A stretch of DNA of 64,000 bases from the NCBI GenBank assembly GCA_023230855.1, contig JALNWQ010000007.1, positions 62,001 through 126,000 of the forward strand. Reading direction: 5' to 3'. Below are positions 34,920-42,154 of the stretch, in pieces (position 1 is the first letter of the stretch; the number at the start of each line of letters is the position of its first letter). Under the pieces are notes generated by a model. The model did no database searches. It was not told the DNA's origin and was given only the letters and a program-made list of their open reading frames with translations. Source of the DNA: Solirubrobacteraceae bacterium. GTDB lineage: Bacteria; Actinomycetota; Thermoleophilia; Solirubrobacterales; Solirubrobacteraceae. Both the position numbers and the translations under genes were made by a program.

Positions 34920-36176
34920 GTGGCCGCCGAGCCGACACGGGCGGTCGACGAGGGCGCGCTGCGCGCCCTCGTCCCGCGGGTCCTCGCCGGCCTCGTCCGG
35001 CGCGGAGAGGACTTCGACGCCGCCGAGGACGCGTTGCAGGAGGCCCTGATCGAGGCGCTCCGGTCGTGGCCGGCCTCGCCGCCCGACGATCCGCGCCGGT
35101 GGCTGACGACCGTCGCGACACGACGGCTCGTCGACGCCCGCCGCAGCGAGGCCGCCCGCGTCCGGCGCGAGGAGGAGACCGACGCCGATCCGACGACCAT
35201 CGGTGCAGGCGCGTCGATCGATCCCGAGCACCGTGACGAGCTGGTCGAGGGCGACGACACGCTCTTCCTGCTCTTCTGCTGCTGCCACCCCGACCTGGCA
35301 CCGACGTCGCAGGTGGCCCTGACCCTCCGTGCCGTCGTGGGTCTCACCACCCGCCAGATCGCCGACGCGTTCTACGTGCCGGAGGCGACGATGGCGCAGC
35401 GGATCAGCCGGGCCAAGCGCACGCTCGGCGGTCCGGGCGAGCGCCGGTTCGACCGCCCGGGCGACCTCGCCGTCGTCCTGCGCGTGCTCTACCTCGTCTA
35501 CACGACCGGTCACGGCACCGGACCCGCAGGCCCCGACCTGGCCGAGGAGGCGATCCGGCTCACGCGCCAGCTCACGCTCGTCACCAGCGAGCCGGAGGCC
35601 CGCGGCCTGCTCGCGCTGATGCTCCTGGGGCACGCCCGGCGTCGCGCCCGGTACGACGCCGACGGCCGGATCGTCCCGCTCGACCGGCAGGACCGTAGCC
35701 TGTGGGACACCCGGCAGATCGCCGAGGGCGTCCGGGTGCTGCAGTCGGCGCTGGCGGACCAGACCGACGAGCGGCCTCCCGGACGGCACCAGATCGAGGC
35801 GGCGATCGCCGCGCTGCACGACGACGCGGCGAGCGCGGGGGAGACCGACTGGCCCCAGATCCTCGCCTGGTACGACGACCTCGTCGCGCTGACCGCCGAC
35901 CCCGTGCGCGAGGACCCGTCGGCGGTGCTCGGTCGCGCCGTCGCCGTCGGCCATGTGCAGGGCGCCGCCGCCGGGCTGCGCGAGACCGACCGGCTGCGGC
36001 AGACGTTCGGCGAGCGGCACCGGTGGCACGCGGTCCGCGGCTACCTGCACGAGCTGGGCGGGGACCGTCAAGCCGCCGGCGCCGCCTATGCCGACGCCGC
36101 GCACCGGGCGACCGACGTCGCCGAGCGCGACCACCTGATCCGCCAGGCGGCGCGGGTGCGGGCCGCCGGTGGATGA
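34920..36176 (+). CDS. ECF42 RNA polymerase sigma factor with TPR-like C-terminal domain
   Basis: Alternative sigma factor of 418 residues. Region 2 (DFDAAEDALQEALIEALRSWP...WLTTVATRRLVDARRS) and region 4 (ALTLRAVVGLTTRQIADAFYVPEATMAQRISRAK) lie in the first 175 residues. A 240-residue C-terminal domain (DUF6596/TPR-like, LYLVYTTGHGTGPAGPDLAEEAIRLTRQL...RHQIEAAIAALHDDA) identifies group ECF42, in which that domain is required for activity. It regulates its neighbouring DGPF gene; no anti-sigma factor is present, as usual for this group. Start GTG 34920. Confidence 0.92.
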   Translation: MAAEPTRAVDEGALRALVPRVLAGLVRRGEDFDAAEDALQEALIEALRSWPASPPDDPRRWLTTVATRRLVDARRSEAARVRREEETDADPTTIGAGASIDPEHRDELVEGDDTLFLLFCCCHPDLAPTSQVALTLRAVVGLTTRQIADAFYVPEATMAQRISRAKRTLGGPGERRFDRPGDLAVVLRVLYLVYTTGHGTGPAGPDLAEEAIRLTRQLTLVTSEPEARGLLALMLLGHARRRARYDADGRIVPLDRQDRSLWDTRQIAEGVRVLQSALADQTDERPPGRHQIEAAIAALHDDAASAGETDWPQILAWYDDLVALTADPVREDPSAVLGRAVAVGHVQGAAAGLRETDRLRQTFGERHRWHAVRGYLHELGGDRQAAGAAYADAAHRATDVAERDHLIRQAARVRAAGG

Positions 36177-36256
36177 GCAGGTCTTCGTTGGCCGGCGCGC
36201 CGACTGCGACCGCGCCACCGTCCGAACCCTGAAGCTGGACCCGGCGGCCCCGATGC

Positions 36257-36270
36257 GCCACAATTGTGGC
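36257..36270. promoter_or_regulatory. Palindromic operator at the start of the RelBE-type TA module
   Basis: GCCACAATTGTGGC is a perfect 14-bp palindrome ending 1 nt before the antitoxin ATG, and is AT-rich at its centre in an otherwise GC-rich region. It is placed for autoregulation by the antitoxin or antitoxin-toxin complex. Confidence 0.7.
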
Positions 36271-36271
36271 C

Positions 36272-36538
36272 ATGAGCACCGAGCCGCTGCGTGGCGTTCG
36301 CGATCACCTGTCCGAGGTCGTGGATCGCGTCGAGCGCCATCACGAGCGGGTGACGATCACGCGCAACGGTCGGGACGCGGCGGTGATCATCAGCCCGGAG
36401 GATCTCGCGCAGCTCGAGGAGACGGTCTCCGTGCTCAACGATCCGGATGCGCTGGCCGACATCCGTGAGGCCGACGCCGCGTACGCGCGTGGCGACGTGC
36501 TGCGCGGCGTCGACGCGGTCCGTGCGCTACGACGGTGA
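36272..36538 (+). CDS. Phd/YefM-type antitoxin
   Basis: An 88-residue antitoxin. The N-terminal DNA-binding part (LRGVRDHLSEVVDRVERHHERVTITRNGRDAAVIISPEDLAQLEE) is a classic Phd/YefM fold; the C-terminal tail (ADIREADAAYARGDVLRG) would wrap the toxin. ATG 36272 follows immediately after the palindrome; a GTG at 36266 lies inside it. The stop overlaps the toxin start. It neutralises the toxin and represses the operon. Confidence 0.92.
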   Translation: MSTEPLRGVRDHLSEVVDRVERHHERVTITRNGRDAAVIISPEDLAQLEETVSVLNDPDALADIREADAAYARGDVLRGVDAVRALRR

Positions 36539-36816
36539 GCGTCGGGGCGGAGTACGAGCTCGTTCTGACGCCGCCGGCCCGCCGAGCGCTCACCGATCAG
36601 CTCCCCGAACCCGTCGCCGTGGCGGTGATCGACTTCCTGACGGGCGTGATCATCCGCGAGCCCCGTCGGGTCGGCAAGCCACTCCGGGGCGACCTCGTCG
36701 GTGTGTGGTCGGCGCGGCGCGGGACCTACCGCATCCTCTACCGCATCGTGGAGCCCCGACGAGAGGTCGTCGTCCTGCGGATCGAGCACCGTCGCGACGT
36801 CTACCGTCCGCGCTGA
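36535..36816 (+). CDS. RelE/ParE-superfamily toxin
   Basis: A 93-residue RelE-like toxin. The fold is recognisable from YELVLTPPARRALTDQLP, VIIREPRRVGKPLRGDLVGVWSARRGTYRILYRIVEPRREVVVLRIEHRRDVYRPR, with the basic catalytic cluster (Arg after GTYR, His-Arg near the C-terminus) of ribosome-dependent mRNA endonucleases. GTG 36535 overlaps the antitoxin stop, so synthesis is coupled. Gyrase inhibition (ParE type) is the alternative, though the GTYRILYR and HRRDVYR segments favour RelE. Confidence 0.92.
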   Translation: MSVGAEYELVLTPPARRALTDQLPEPVAVAVIDFLTGVIIREPRRVGKPLRGDLVGVWSARRGTYRILYRIVEPRREVVVLRIEHRRDVYRPR

Positions 36817-36865
36817 GTCCCGACAGCTCGGAGCAAGAGATCGCCGCCCCCCGGAGCCCTTCCCG

Positions 36866-37480
36866 TCACCCGACGGTGTCGAGCCCCTCGTCCGACAGCG
36901 CCTTGAGCACCTGCTCGTCGCGCTCCATGCGACCGACGAACGCGGTGAGGGCGGGGGTGAGCTCGACGCCCAGCGCGATCGCCCACCGCAGGGTGATGTA
37001 CAGGTAGGCGTCGGCGGGGGAGCGGAACCCGGCGAGCCACTCGTGGTCGGCCAGGCGGCGCTCGGCGTGCTGCAGCGTGCGGGCGACGTTGGCGAGCGCC
37101 GACGCGCGGACGTCGTCGGCGCCGGGACCGTCGCCACCGTGCGCAGCCGGCACGAACAGCGGCTTGAAGACGGGGTGCAGGTCGGACCCGACGTAGGAGA
37201 TCCACCGGTTGGCCTCGGCGCGCTGCCGGGCGGAGCCGTCACCGTAGAGGCCGCTGTCCGGCGCGTGGTCGGCGATGTAGGCGTAGATCGCCGCGTTCTG
37301 GGTCAGGACGAAGTCGCCGTCGACGAGCGTCGGCACGACCCCCGTCGGGTTGAGCTCGAGGTACTCGGGGGTCCGCTTGAACTCCCGGGTGATCGTCTGC
37401 AACTCGTGGTCCAGGCCGGCCCACTCGAGCACGATGTGGCTGGAGGTCGAGCAGGCGCCGGGCTGGGAGTAGAGCTTCAT
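36866..37480 (-). CDS. Glutathione S-transferase-like protein
   Basis: A GstA-type thioredoxin-fold/helical protein of 204 residues (MKLYSQPGACSTSSHIVLEWAGL; NPTGVVPTLVDGDFVLTQNAAIYAYIAD). The Ser/Cys in GACSTSS is at the beta-class active site. Actinobacteria usually lack glutathione, so the thiol cosubstrate may be different, or the gene may have been acquired. ATG 37480 has TAGGCT 6 nt upstream on the minus strand. It is divergent from the VOC gene across a 35-bp gap containing both -10 elements. Confidence 0.85.
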   Translation of the reverse strand: MKLYSQPGACSTSSHIVLEWAGLDHELQTITREFKRTPEYLELNPTGVVPTLVDGDFVLTQNAAIYAYIADHAPDSGLYGDGSARQRAEANRWISYVGSDLHPVFKPLFVPAAHGGDGPGADDVRASALANVARTLQHAERRLADHEWLAGFRSPADAYLYITLRWAIALGVELTPALTAFVGRMERDEQVLKALSDEGLDTVG

Positions 37481-37515
37481 CGGGCCAGCCTATCCACGGT
37501 CTAGCCTGCGTCCCC

Positions 37516-37887
37516 ATGCAGTTGCGGACGCACGTCATGTTCCAGAGCGGCGTGGCCGCCGAGGCGGGGGCGTTCTACGCCTCGGTCGTGCCGGGCGGCG
37601 AGGTCGTGCCGACGTCCGGGTTCGGCGGGTCGGTGCTCGTGCGCCTCGCCGGCCATGAGGTCGTCCTCTTCGACAGTCCGATGCCGCACGACTTCGGCCT
37701 CACTCCGTCGACGTCGCTCTTCCTCGAGGTCGACGAGGCCGGCCAGGTGGACGACGTCGTCGGGCGGCTGCTCGAGGGTGGCCACGCGCTGATGCCGGTG
37801 GGGGAGTACGACTTCGCCGCGCGGTTCGGCTGGTGCGTCGACCGCTTCGGCGTGTCGTGGCAGGTCGTGTTCCGAGGGTCGGAGTGA
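37516..37887 (+). CDS. PhnB-like VOC family protein
   Basis: A 123-residue VOC protein of the PhnB/3-demethylubiquinone methyltransferase-like subfamily (LRTHVMFQSGVAAEAGAFYASVVPGG; PVGEYDFAARFGWCVDRFGVSWQVVF). The metal and substrate are unknown. ATG 37516 has TAGCCT 8 nt upstream. It stands alone between the GST and the TacAT-type module. Confidence 0.85.
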   Translation: MQLRTHVMFQSGVAAEAGAFYASVVPGGEVVPTSGFGGSVLVRLAGHEVVLFDSPMPHDFGLTPSTSLFLEVDEAGQVDDVVGRLLEGGHALMPVGEYDFAARFGWCVDRFGVSWQVVFRGSE

Positions 37888-37961
37888 GGCGGCGGCATGG
37901 GCGACGAAGGTCGATCCCGACCAGACGTGGCGGCTAACGCTGCACCCGCACGAGATTACCC

Positions 37962-37982
37962 TGTACATACTGAGTGCGTACA
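37962..37982. promoter_or_regulatory. Palindromic operator overlapping the TacAT-type promoter
   Basis: A 21-bp imperfect palindrome with outer arms TGTAC/GTACA and inner arms ACT/AGT around a central G. The -10-like TACACT (37979-37984) overlaps its right end and sits 6 nt before the antitoxin ATG, so the operator would occlude a leaderless promoter. Confidence 0.65.
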
Positions 37983-37990
37983 CTTGCGCC

Positions 37991-38278
37991 ATGACGAGCG
38001 TTGACGAGCAGCGGCGGGGGGGACGCCTGAATATGCGTGTGACCGCGCGGCAGGAGCAGGTGCTGCGCTCCGCCGCCGACGCCACGGGCCAGACGCTGAC
38101 CGCGTTCGTCCTCGGTGTGGCGACCGAACGTGCCGAGGAGATCGTCGAGCGTGCTCACGAGATCGTCCTTCGCGAGGCCGACTTCCAGCGCTTCGCCGAT
38201 GCGCTGGACGGCCCGGTCGAGTCGATGCCGACGCTCCGTCGCTACGCCGAGCGCGACAGCCCGTTCCCTCACGGATGA
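37991..38278 (+). CDS. TacA-type (DUF1778) antitoxin
   Basis: A 95-residue ribbon-helix-helix antitoxin of the DUF1778 family. RLNMRVTARQEQVLRSAADATGQTLTAFVLGVATERAEEIV forms the DNA-binding domain; the C-terminal FQRFADALDGPVESMPTLRRYAERDSPF is the toxin-binding tail (the usual DALD/DGP motif is clear). It neutralises the acetyltransferase toxin encoded next and represses the operon through the palindrome upstream. The stop overlaps the toxin start (ATGA). Confidence 0.93.
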   Translation: MTSVDEQRRGGRLNMRVTARQEQVLRSAADATGQTLTAFVLGVATERAEEIVERAHEIVLREADFQRFADALDGPVESMPTLRRYAERDSPFPHG

Positions 38279-38781
38279 CCGCCGAGCCGCTCGGTCCGAT
38301 CGCCCGGCTCGAGCCGCACCACTCCACGACGGACTTCGAGTCCTCACAGCCGTCGCTGGACCGCTGGCTACGCAACTCGGCGGCGACGGCCGCTGCCGCC
38401 GGCACCGCGGCCACGTACGTCCTGCCTCGCGGCACCCGAGTCGTCGGCTACTACGCGCTGGCGATGGGTGCGGTCGCCCACGAGCACGCGCCAGGCCGGT
38501 TGCGTCGCGGGATGCCCGACCCGGTCCCCGTAGTCCTCCTCGCTCGGCTGGCACTCGACCGTGGCGAGCACGGCAACGGCCTCGGTGGCCACCTCCTGGT
38601 CGACGCGCTGCGCCGCTGCGTTCGGGGTGCCAACGAGCTCGGAGCCCGCGCGGTGGTCGTCGACGCGATCGACGACTCGGCCAGCGCCTTCTACGAGCAT
38701 TTCGGCTTTCGGCCGCTCCACGCACGGCGATACTGGCGCCGCGTCAACGACATCGCCGAGGCGATCCGAGGGCAGAGCTGA
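38275..38781 (+). CDS. TacT-type GNAT toxin
   Basis: A GNAT-fold toxin of 168 residues. TacT-like enzymes acetylate the primary amine of charged tRNAs and block translation. Seen: LEPHHSTTDFESSQPSLDRWLRNSA (the conserved FxCxxxxLDxWL region; here Ser), RVVGYYALAMGAV, the acetyl-CoA loop LDRGEHGNGLGGHLLVDALRR, and the C-terminal SAFYEHFGFRPL with Tyr as expected. ATG 38275 overlaps the antitoxin stop. Confidence 0.93.
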   Translation: MTAEPLGPIARLEPHHSTTDFESSQPSLDRWLRNSAATAAAAGTAATYVLPRGTRVVGYYALAMGAVAHEHAPGRLRRGMPDPVPVVLLARLALDRGEHGNGLGGHLLVDALRRCVRGANELGARAVVVDAIDDSASAFYEHFGFRPLHARRYWRRVNDIAEAIRGQS

Positions 38782-38918
38782 GTTCGAGGACCCCGTGAGC
38801 CTGGACGACCACCGGCGCGACGCCCGGCACGGGACGTCGCACCGGGTCGTGGAGGGCCGTGGGCGGGAGGCGCTCATATCGTTGGCGATCGGGTCACCGG
38901 CCTGCGAGGGTGCCACGT

Positions 38919-39240
38919 ATGCGTGAGCCTGCTTGGCGGGAAGCGGCCCGACGGCTGACGAGCCGGGTCGTCGAGATCGCGGACGACGTGCCCGGCGGCG
39001 ACCTCGACGCCGAGAGGTGGTTCTCAGCACTGGTCGATCGCCGGTCGTCCGACGTCGTGACCACGCGCTACGCCAGCGGGGCGGGGGCGGCCAGCCTCGA
39101 TCCGGCGGCGATGCTCGATCCGCGCGGACCGGTCTGGATCGACCGGCTGGGCGACGCCGAGGGCGTCACGATCGGACTCGACGGCAGTGGGAGGGTCGCA
39201 ACGGTGCGCGCACACTCGCGTACGAGATCGGGGCTGAGGG
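38919..39240 (+). pseudogene. Orphan ORF with degraded 3' end
   Basis: From ATG 38919 there is about 95 codons of normal, G/C-biased coding-like sequence (REPAWREAARRLTSRVVEIADD; GPVWIDRLGDAEGVTIGLDGSG). The frame then drifts into an AT-richer stretch (about 39260-39300, e.g. TTACATAAGATCGATTATCG) and continues only as the antisense of the AbrB remnant and the reductase gene. No family recognised. It is best read as the 5' part of a gene truncated by rearrangement; the 3' boundary is arbitrary. Confidence 0.35.
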
Positions 39241-39338
39241 CACGACCCGGGATTCGACGTCTGGGTTACATAAGATCGATTATCGAGCACAAAAGAGGAA
39301 ACGCCTGCAGCGTGGGTGGTTGCCGCATCGAGTGCGCG

Positions 39339-39437
39339 TTATCCGAAGGCTGGCTCGATGCCGAGCCGTGCGCAAATCACCTTCGGCAGGACCACCTGGC
39401 CGTGCGGTCCGACGCGCACCGTCGTAGGAAGCGCCAC
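39339..39437 (-). pseudogene. Truncated AbrB/MazE-like antitoxin remnant
   Basis: A 32-codon minus-strand reading frame (GTG 39437 to TAA 39339) encodes TTVRVGPHGQVVLPKVICARLGIEP, which is the first half of a SpoVT/AbrB swapped-hairpin DNA-binding domain of VapB/MazE antitoxins. It then ends in AFG-stop instead of the expected GD.V.V second half, at the border of AT-rich DNA. No toxin partner is present. It starts 12 bp downstream of the RibD-like reductase stop on the same strand. I read it as a decayed toxin-antitoxin fragment. Confidence 0.6.
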
Positions 39438-39448
39438 CTCGCGACGGC

Positions 39449-40051
39449 TCAGCGCTCGACCCGGTACCGGATGTGCGTCGCGAGCGGCGAGTGCAGCACT
39501 TCGACCGGCGACAGGCACAGGTCGTCGACGCCGTCGAACAGGCGTTCCCCCGACCCGAGCAGCACCGGCGCGATGTCGAGGACGAGCTCGTCGACGACGC
39601 CGGCCGACAGCGCCTGGCGCACCGTCGAGGCGCCCCCGGCGATGTCGACGCCGCGACCGTCGGCGGTGGCGGTCGCCTGCGCGAACGCGGCGTCGAAGCC
39701 GTCGGTGACGAAGTGGAACGTCGTGCCGCCCTCCAGCTCGATCGACTCGCGGGCGTGGTGCGTGAGGACGAAGACCGGTGCGTGGTACGGCGGCTCGTCA
39801 CCCCACCAGCCGCGCCAGTCCTCATCCCAGGCGCCACGGATCGGGCCGAACATGTTGCGGCCCATGACGTACGCGCCGCGAGGACGCAGCAGCCAGTCGC
39901 GGGCCGCGATGTCAGCGGGGTCGGTGATGTCGCCGAGATGCCAGCGGTGGACGTCCTGACCGCCGACACCGAGCGGATGCTCGCGCGACTGGTCGGGTCC
40001 GGCGGCGAAGCCGTCCAGCGATACGGACATGTGACAGGTGGTCTGGGTCAT
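39449..40051 (-). CDS. Dihydrofolate reductase / RibD C-terminal-like protein
   Basis: A RibD_C (DHFR-fold) family protein of about 200 residues: CHMSVSLDGFAAGPDQSREHPLGVGG at the N-terminus, RGAYVMGRNMFGPIRG (NADPH region), VDIAGGASTVRQALSAGVVDELVLDIAPVLLGSGERLFDG. Members are orphan reductases often found near stress genes; true folate or riboflavin activity is not implied. ATG 40051 is chosen; a TTG 9 nt upstream is in frame with AGGAG close by. The downstream 12-bp junction leads into the AbrB fragment. Confidence 0.88.
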   Translation of the reverse strand: MTQTTCHMSVSLDGFAAGPDQSREHPLGVGGQDVHRWHLGDITDPADIAARDWLLRPRGAYVMGRNMFGPIRGAWDEDWRGWWGDEPPYHAPVFVLTHHARESIELEGGTTFHFVTDGFDAAFAQATATADGRGVDIAGGASTVRQALSAGVVDELVLDIAPVLLGSGERLFDGVDDLCLSPVEVLHSPLATHIRYRVER

Positions 40052-40236
40052 CGCGGTCAAGACTCCTCGATCGGCAGGACATCATCGGTGGTCGCTCCCT
40101 TGCCCTCGACCACCAGCGCCGACGAGCGGACGACGACGTGGCCGTGCTCGGCACCCTCGGTCCACGGCACGCCCGATGGATCGGGACGTCGGATCGTCCT
40201 CCCCACCGCGGTCGCCGGAGCGACTACGTTCGGGGC

Positions 40237-41280
40237 ATGCGGACACCGATGCCGGAGCTCGGCTTCTACCTGCTCGCCGGGGGTGCGCACGACCCGAGCG
40301 CCATCCTCGACGAGGCGCGCGACGGCGAGGCGCTCGGGCTCGGGACCGGGTTCATCTCGGAGCGCTGGAACGTCAAGGAGACCGCGTCGCTGTCCGGCGC
40401 CGCCGGCGCGGTGACGCAGCGGTTGCGGATCGCGACCGCCGCGACGAACCACAACATCCGCCACCCCGCCGTCACCGCCGCCTGGGCCAGCACCCAGCAC
40501 CTCATGACCGGCGGACGGTTCATGCTCGGGATCGGCCGCGGGATCAAGCCGATCTTCGACGCGTTCGGCCTGCCGGGCATCACCACCGCGCAGATGGAGG
40601 ACTTCGCCGGCGTCATGCGCCGCCTGTGGCACGGCGAGGTCATCGTCGGCCACGACGGGCCGATCGGCCACTACCCGGCGCTCGTCCTCGACCGCGGGTT
40701 CCGCCTGGACATCCCGCTGGGGATCATGGCGTTCGGCGACAACACGCTGAAGCTCGCCGGCCGGACGTTCGACGAGGTCGTGCTCCACACGTTCTTCACC
40801 GACGAGACCCTCCAGCACTGCGTCACCACGGTGAAGCGCGCCGCCGAGGAGGCCGGCCGCGACCCCGACGACGTGAAGGTCTGGTCGTGCTTCGCGACGC
40901 TCGGCGACCACATCCCCGAGGACCTCCGCCTGCGCAAGAGCGTCGGTCGCCTGGCGACCTACCTGCAGGCGTACGGCGACCTGCTGGTGCGGACGAACCG
41001 CTGGGATCCTGCCGCGCTCGAGCGGTTCCGCGCCGACCGGGTGGTGCAGGCGTACGGCAGCACGATGCTCGACGGCAAGGCGACCGTCGCCGAGCTGGAG
41101 CACCTCGCCGACGTGATCCCGCCGGAGTGGCTCGCGCCCGCCGCGACCGGCACGCCCGAGCAGTGCGCCGCCGCGGTGCGGCGCCAGATGGAGCTCGGCG
41201 CCGACGCGGTGATCCTCCACGGGGCCACCCCGCAGGAGCTCGAGCCGATCGTCGACGCCTACCGCGTGGGGCCGACGTAG
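40237..41280 (+). CDS. LLM-class F420-dependent oxidoreductase
   Basis: Luciferase-like TIM-barrel oxidoreductase of 347 residues, probably using coenzyme F420. Family segments include GFYLLAGGAHDPSAILDEARDGEALGLGTGFISERWNVKE, RLRIATAATNHNIRHP, GGRFMLGIGRGIKPIFDAFG, and a C-terminal GTPEQCAAAVRRQMELGADAVILHG. Substrate unknown. ATG 40237 has TACGTT 6 nt upstream. The end overlaps the convergent YchJ-like gene by 22 nt. Confidence 0.9.
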   Translation: MRTPMPELGFYLLAGGAHDPSAILDEARDGEALGLGTGFISERWNVKETASLSGAAGAVTQRLRIATAATNHNIRHPAVTAAWASTQHLMTGGRFMLGIGRGIKPIFDAFGLPGITTAQMEDFAGVMRRLWHGEVIVGHDGPIGHYPALVLDRGFRLDIPLGIMAFGDNTLKLAGRTFDEVVLHTFFTDETLQHCVTTVKRAAEEAGRDPDDVKVWSCFATLGDHIPEDLRLRKSVGRLATYLQAYGDLLVRTNRWDPAALERFRADRVVQAYGSTMLDGKATVAELEHLADVIPPEWLAPAATGTPEQCAAAVRRQMELGADAVILHGATPQELEPIVDAYRVGPT

Positions 41281-41672
41281 AACCACTGCCCGGCCTCGCG
41301 CCGGAACAGGCTGTCCTCGCGCTGGCGCCCCGTACGCCGACCTCCGACCCGGCGGTGGTGCGCGACGAACTCGACCGTGCCGACCACGTCGTCCTCGCCG
41401 CCGCCGGTGGCGCCGACGACGTCCAGGCCGCACCACTCGACGTCGTCGTCCAGGCGCAACGTCGGCGGGCGCGTCGACGGGTGCCACGTCTCCACCAGGT
41501 AGGTGGCGTCGCCGACCGCGAACGCGGCGTAGCGGCTGCGCATCAGCCGCTCGGCGGTCGGCGCCGTCACGAGGCCGAGTCGGCGGCCGCGGTGCAGCCG
41601 GCGGCAGCAGGACCGGTACGTCTCCCCCGACCCGCACGGGCAGTCGGTCGGCTCGCGCGGCGTCGACGTCAT
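41259..41672 (-). CDS. YchJ-like SEC-C motif protein
   Basis: A 137-residue UPF0225/YchJ-family protein. The N-terminal SEC-C zinc motif reads CPCGSGETYRSCC; LMRSRYAAFAVGDATYLVETWHPSTRPP is the family NTF2-like core, ending FRREAGQWFYVGP. Zinc-binding by C-x-C...C-C is expected. The role is unknown, possibly protein-quality or ribosome-associated. ATG 41672. It overlaps the LLM gene tail-to-tail. Confidence 0.9.
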   Translation of the reverse strand: MTSTPREPTDCPCGSGETYRSCCRRLHRGRRLGLVTAPTAERLMRSRYAAFAVGDATYLVETWHPSTRPPTLRLDDDVEWCGLDVVGATGGGEDDVVGTVEFVAHHRRVGGRRTGRQREDSLFRREAGQWFYVGPTR

Positions 41673-41731
41673 CGGCCACCGTCCTATCACGGCCGGCTCC
41701 GGGCGCCGGCGCTCGTCTAGGGTCCCGCCCG

Positions 41732-42088
41732 ATGTCCGAGACCGAAGAACCACGCTGCCCCGAGTGCTCCAGCGAGCACACCTACGAGCTCGACGGGTTC
41801 GTCGTCTGCTCGATGTGCGCGCACCAGTGGGTCCCCGCCACCGACGCCGACGAGGACGCCGCGACCACCCCGGAGATCCGGGACGCGGTCGGCAACGTCC
41901 TGGCCGACGGCGACACCGTCACCGTCGTCAAGACGCTCAAGGTCAAGGGGAGCTCCGCCCCGATCAAGGCCGGGACGAAGGTCCGCAACATCCGGCTCGT
42001 CGACGGGGTCGGCGACCACGACATCGACTGCCGGATCGACGGGTTCGGCGCGATGCAGCTCAAGTCGAGCGTCGTGAAGAAGGCCTGA
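41732..42088 (+). CDS. PhnA/YjdM-like zinc-ribbon protein
   Basis: A 118-residue PhnA (YjdM) family protein. The N-terminal zinc ribbon CPECSSEHTYELDGFVVCSMCAHQW is followed by the C-terminal SH3-like domain VGNVLADGDTVTVVKTLKVKGSSAPIKAGTKVRNIRLVDGVGDHDIDCRIDGFGAMQLKSSVVKKA. Despite its old name it is not part of phosphonate C-P lyase; no phn genes are present. ATG 41732 has TAGGGT 8 nt upstream. Confidence 0.93.
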   Translation: MSETEEPRCPECSSEHTYELDGFVVCSMCAHQWVPATDADEDAATTPEIRDAVGNVLADGDTVTVVKTLKVKGSSAPIKAGTKVRNIRLVDGVGDHDIDCRIDGFGAMQLKSSVVKKA

Positions 42089-42154
42089 CCGGCCGGCGCC
42101 GGACGTCCGTCCGTCTCCCTCCCGAACGGCGGCACGACGGGCGAGACTCCTCGG

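Noticed and set aside
36200..39500. Integrated prophage or genomic island with att sites
   Set aside because: Two TA modules and a scar suggest gene turnover, but I see no integrase, structural phage genes, flanking tRNA or direct repeats.
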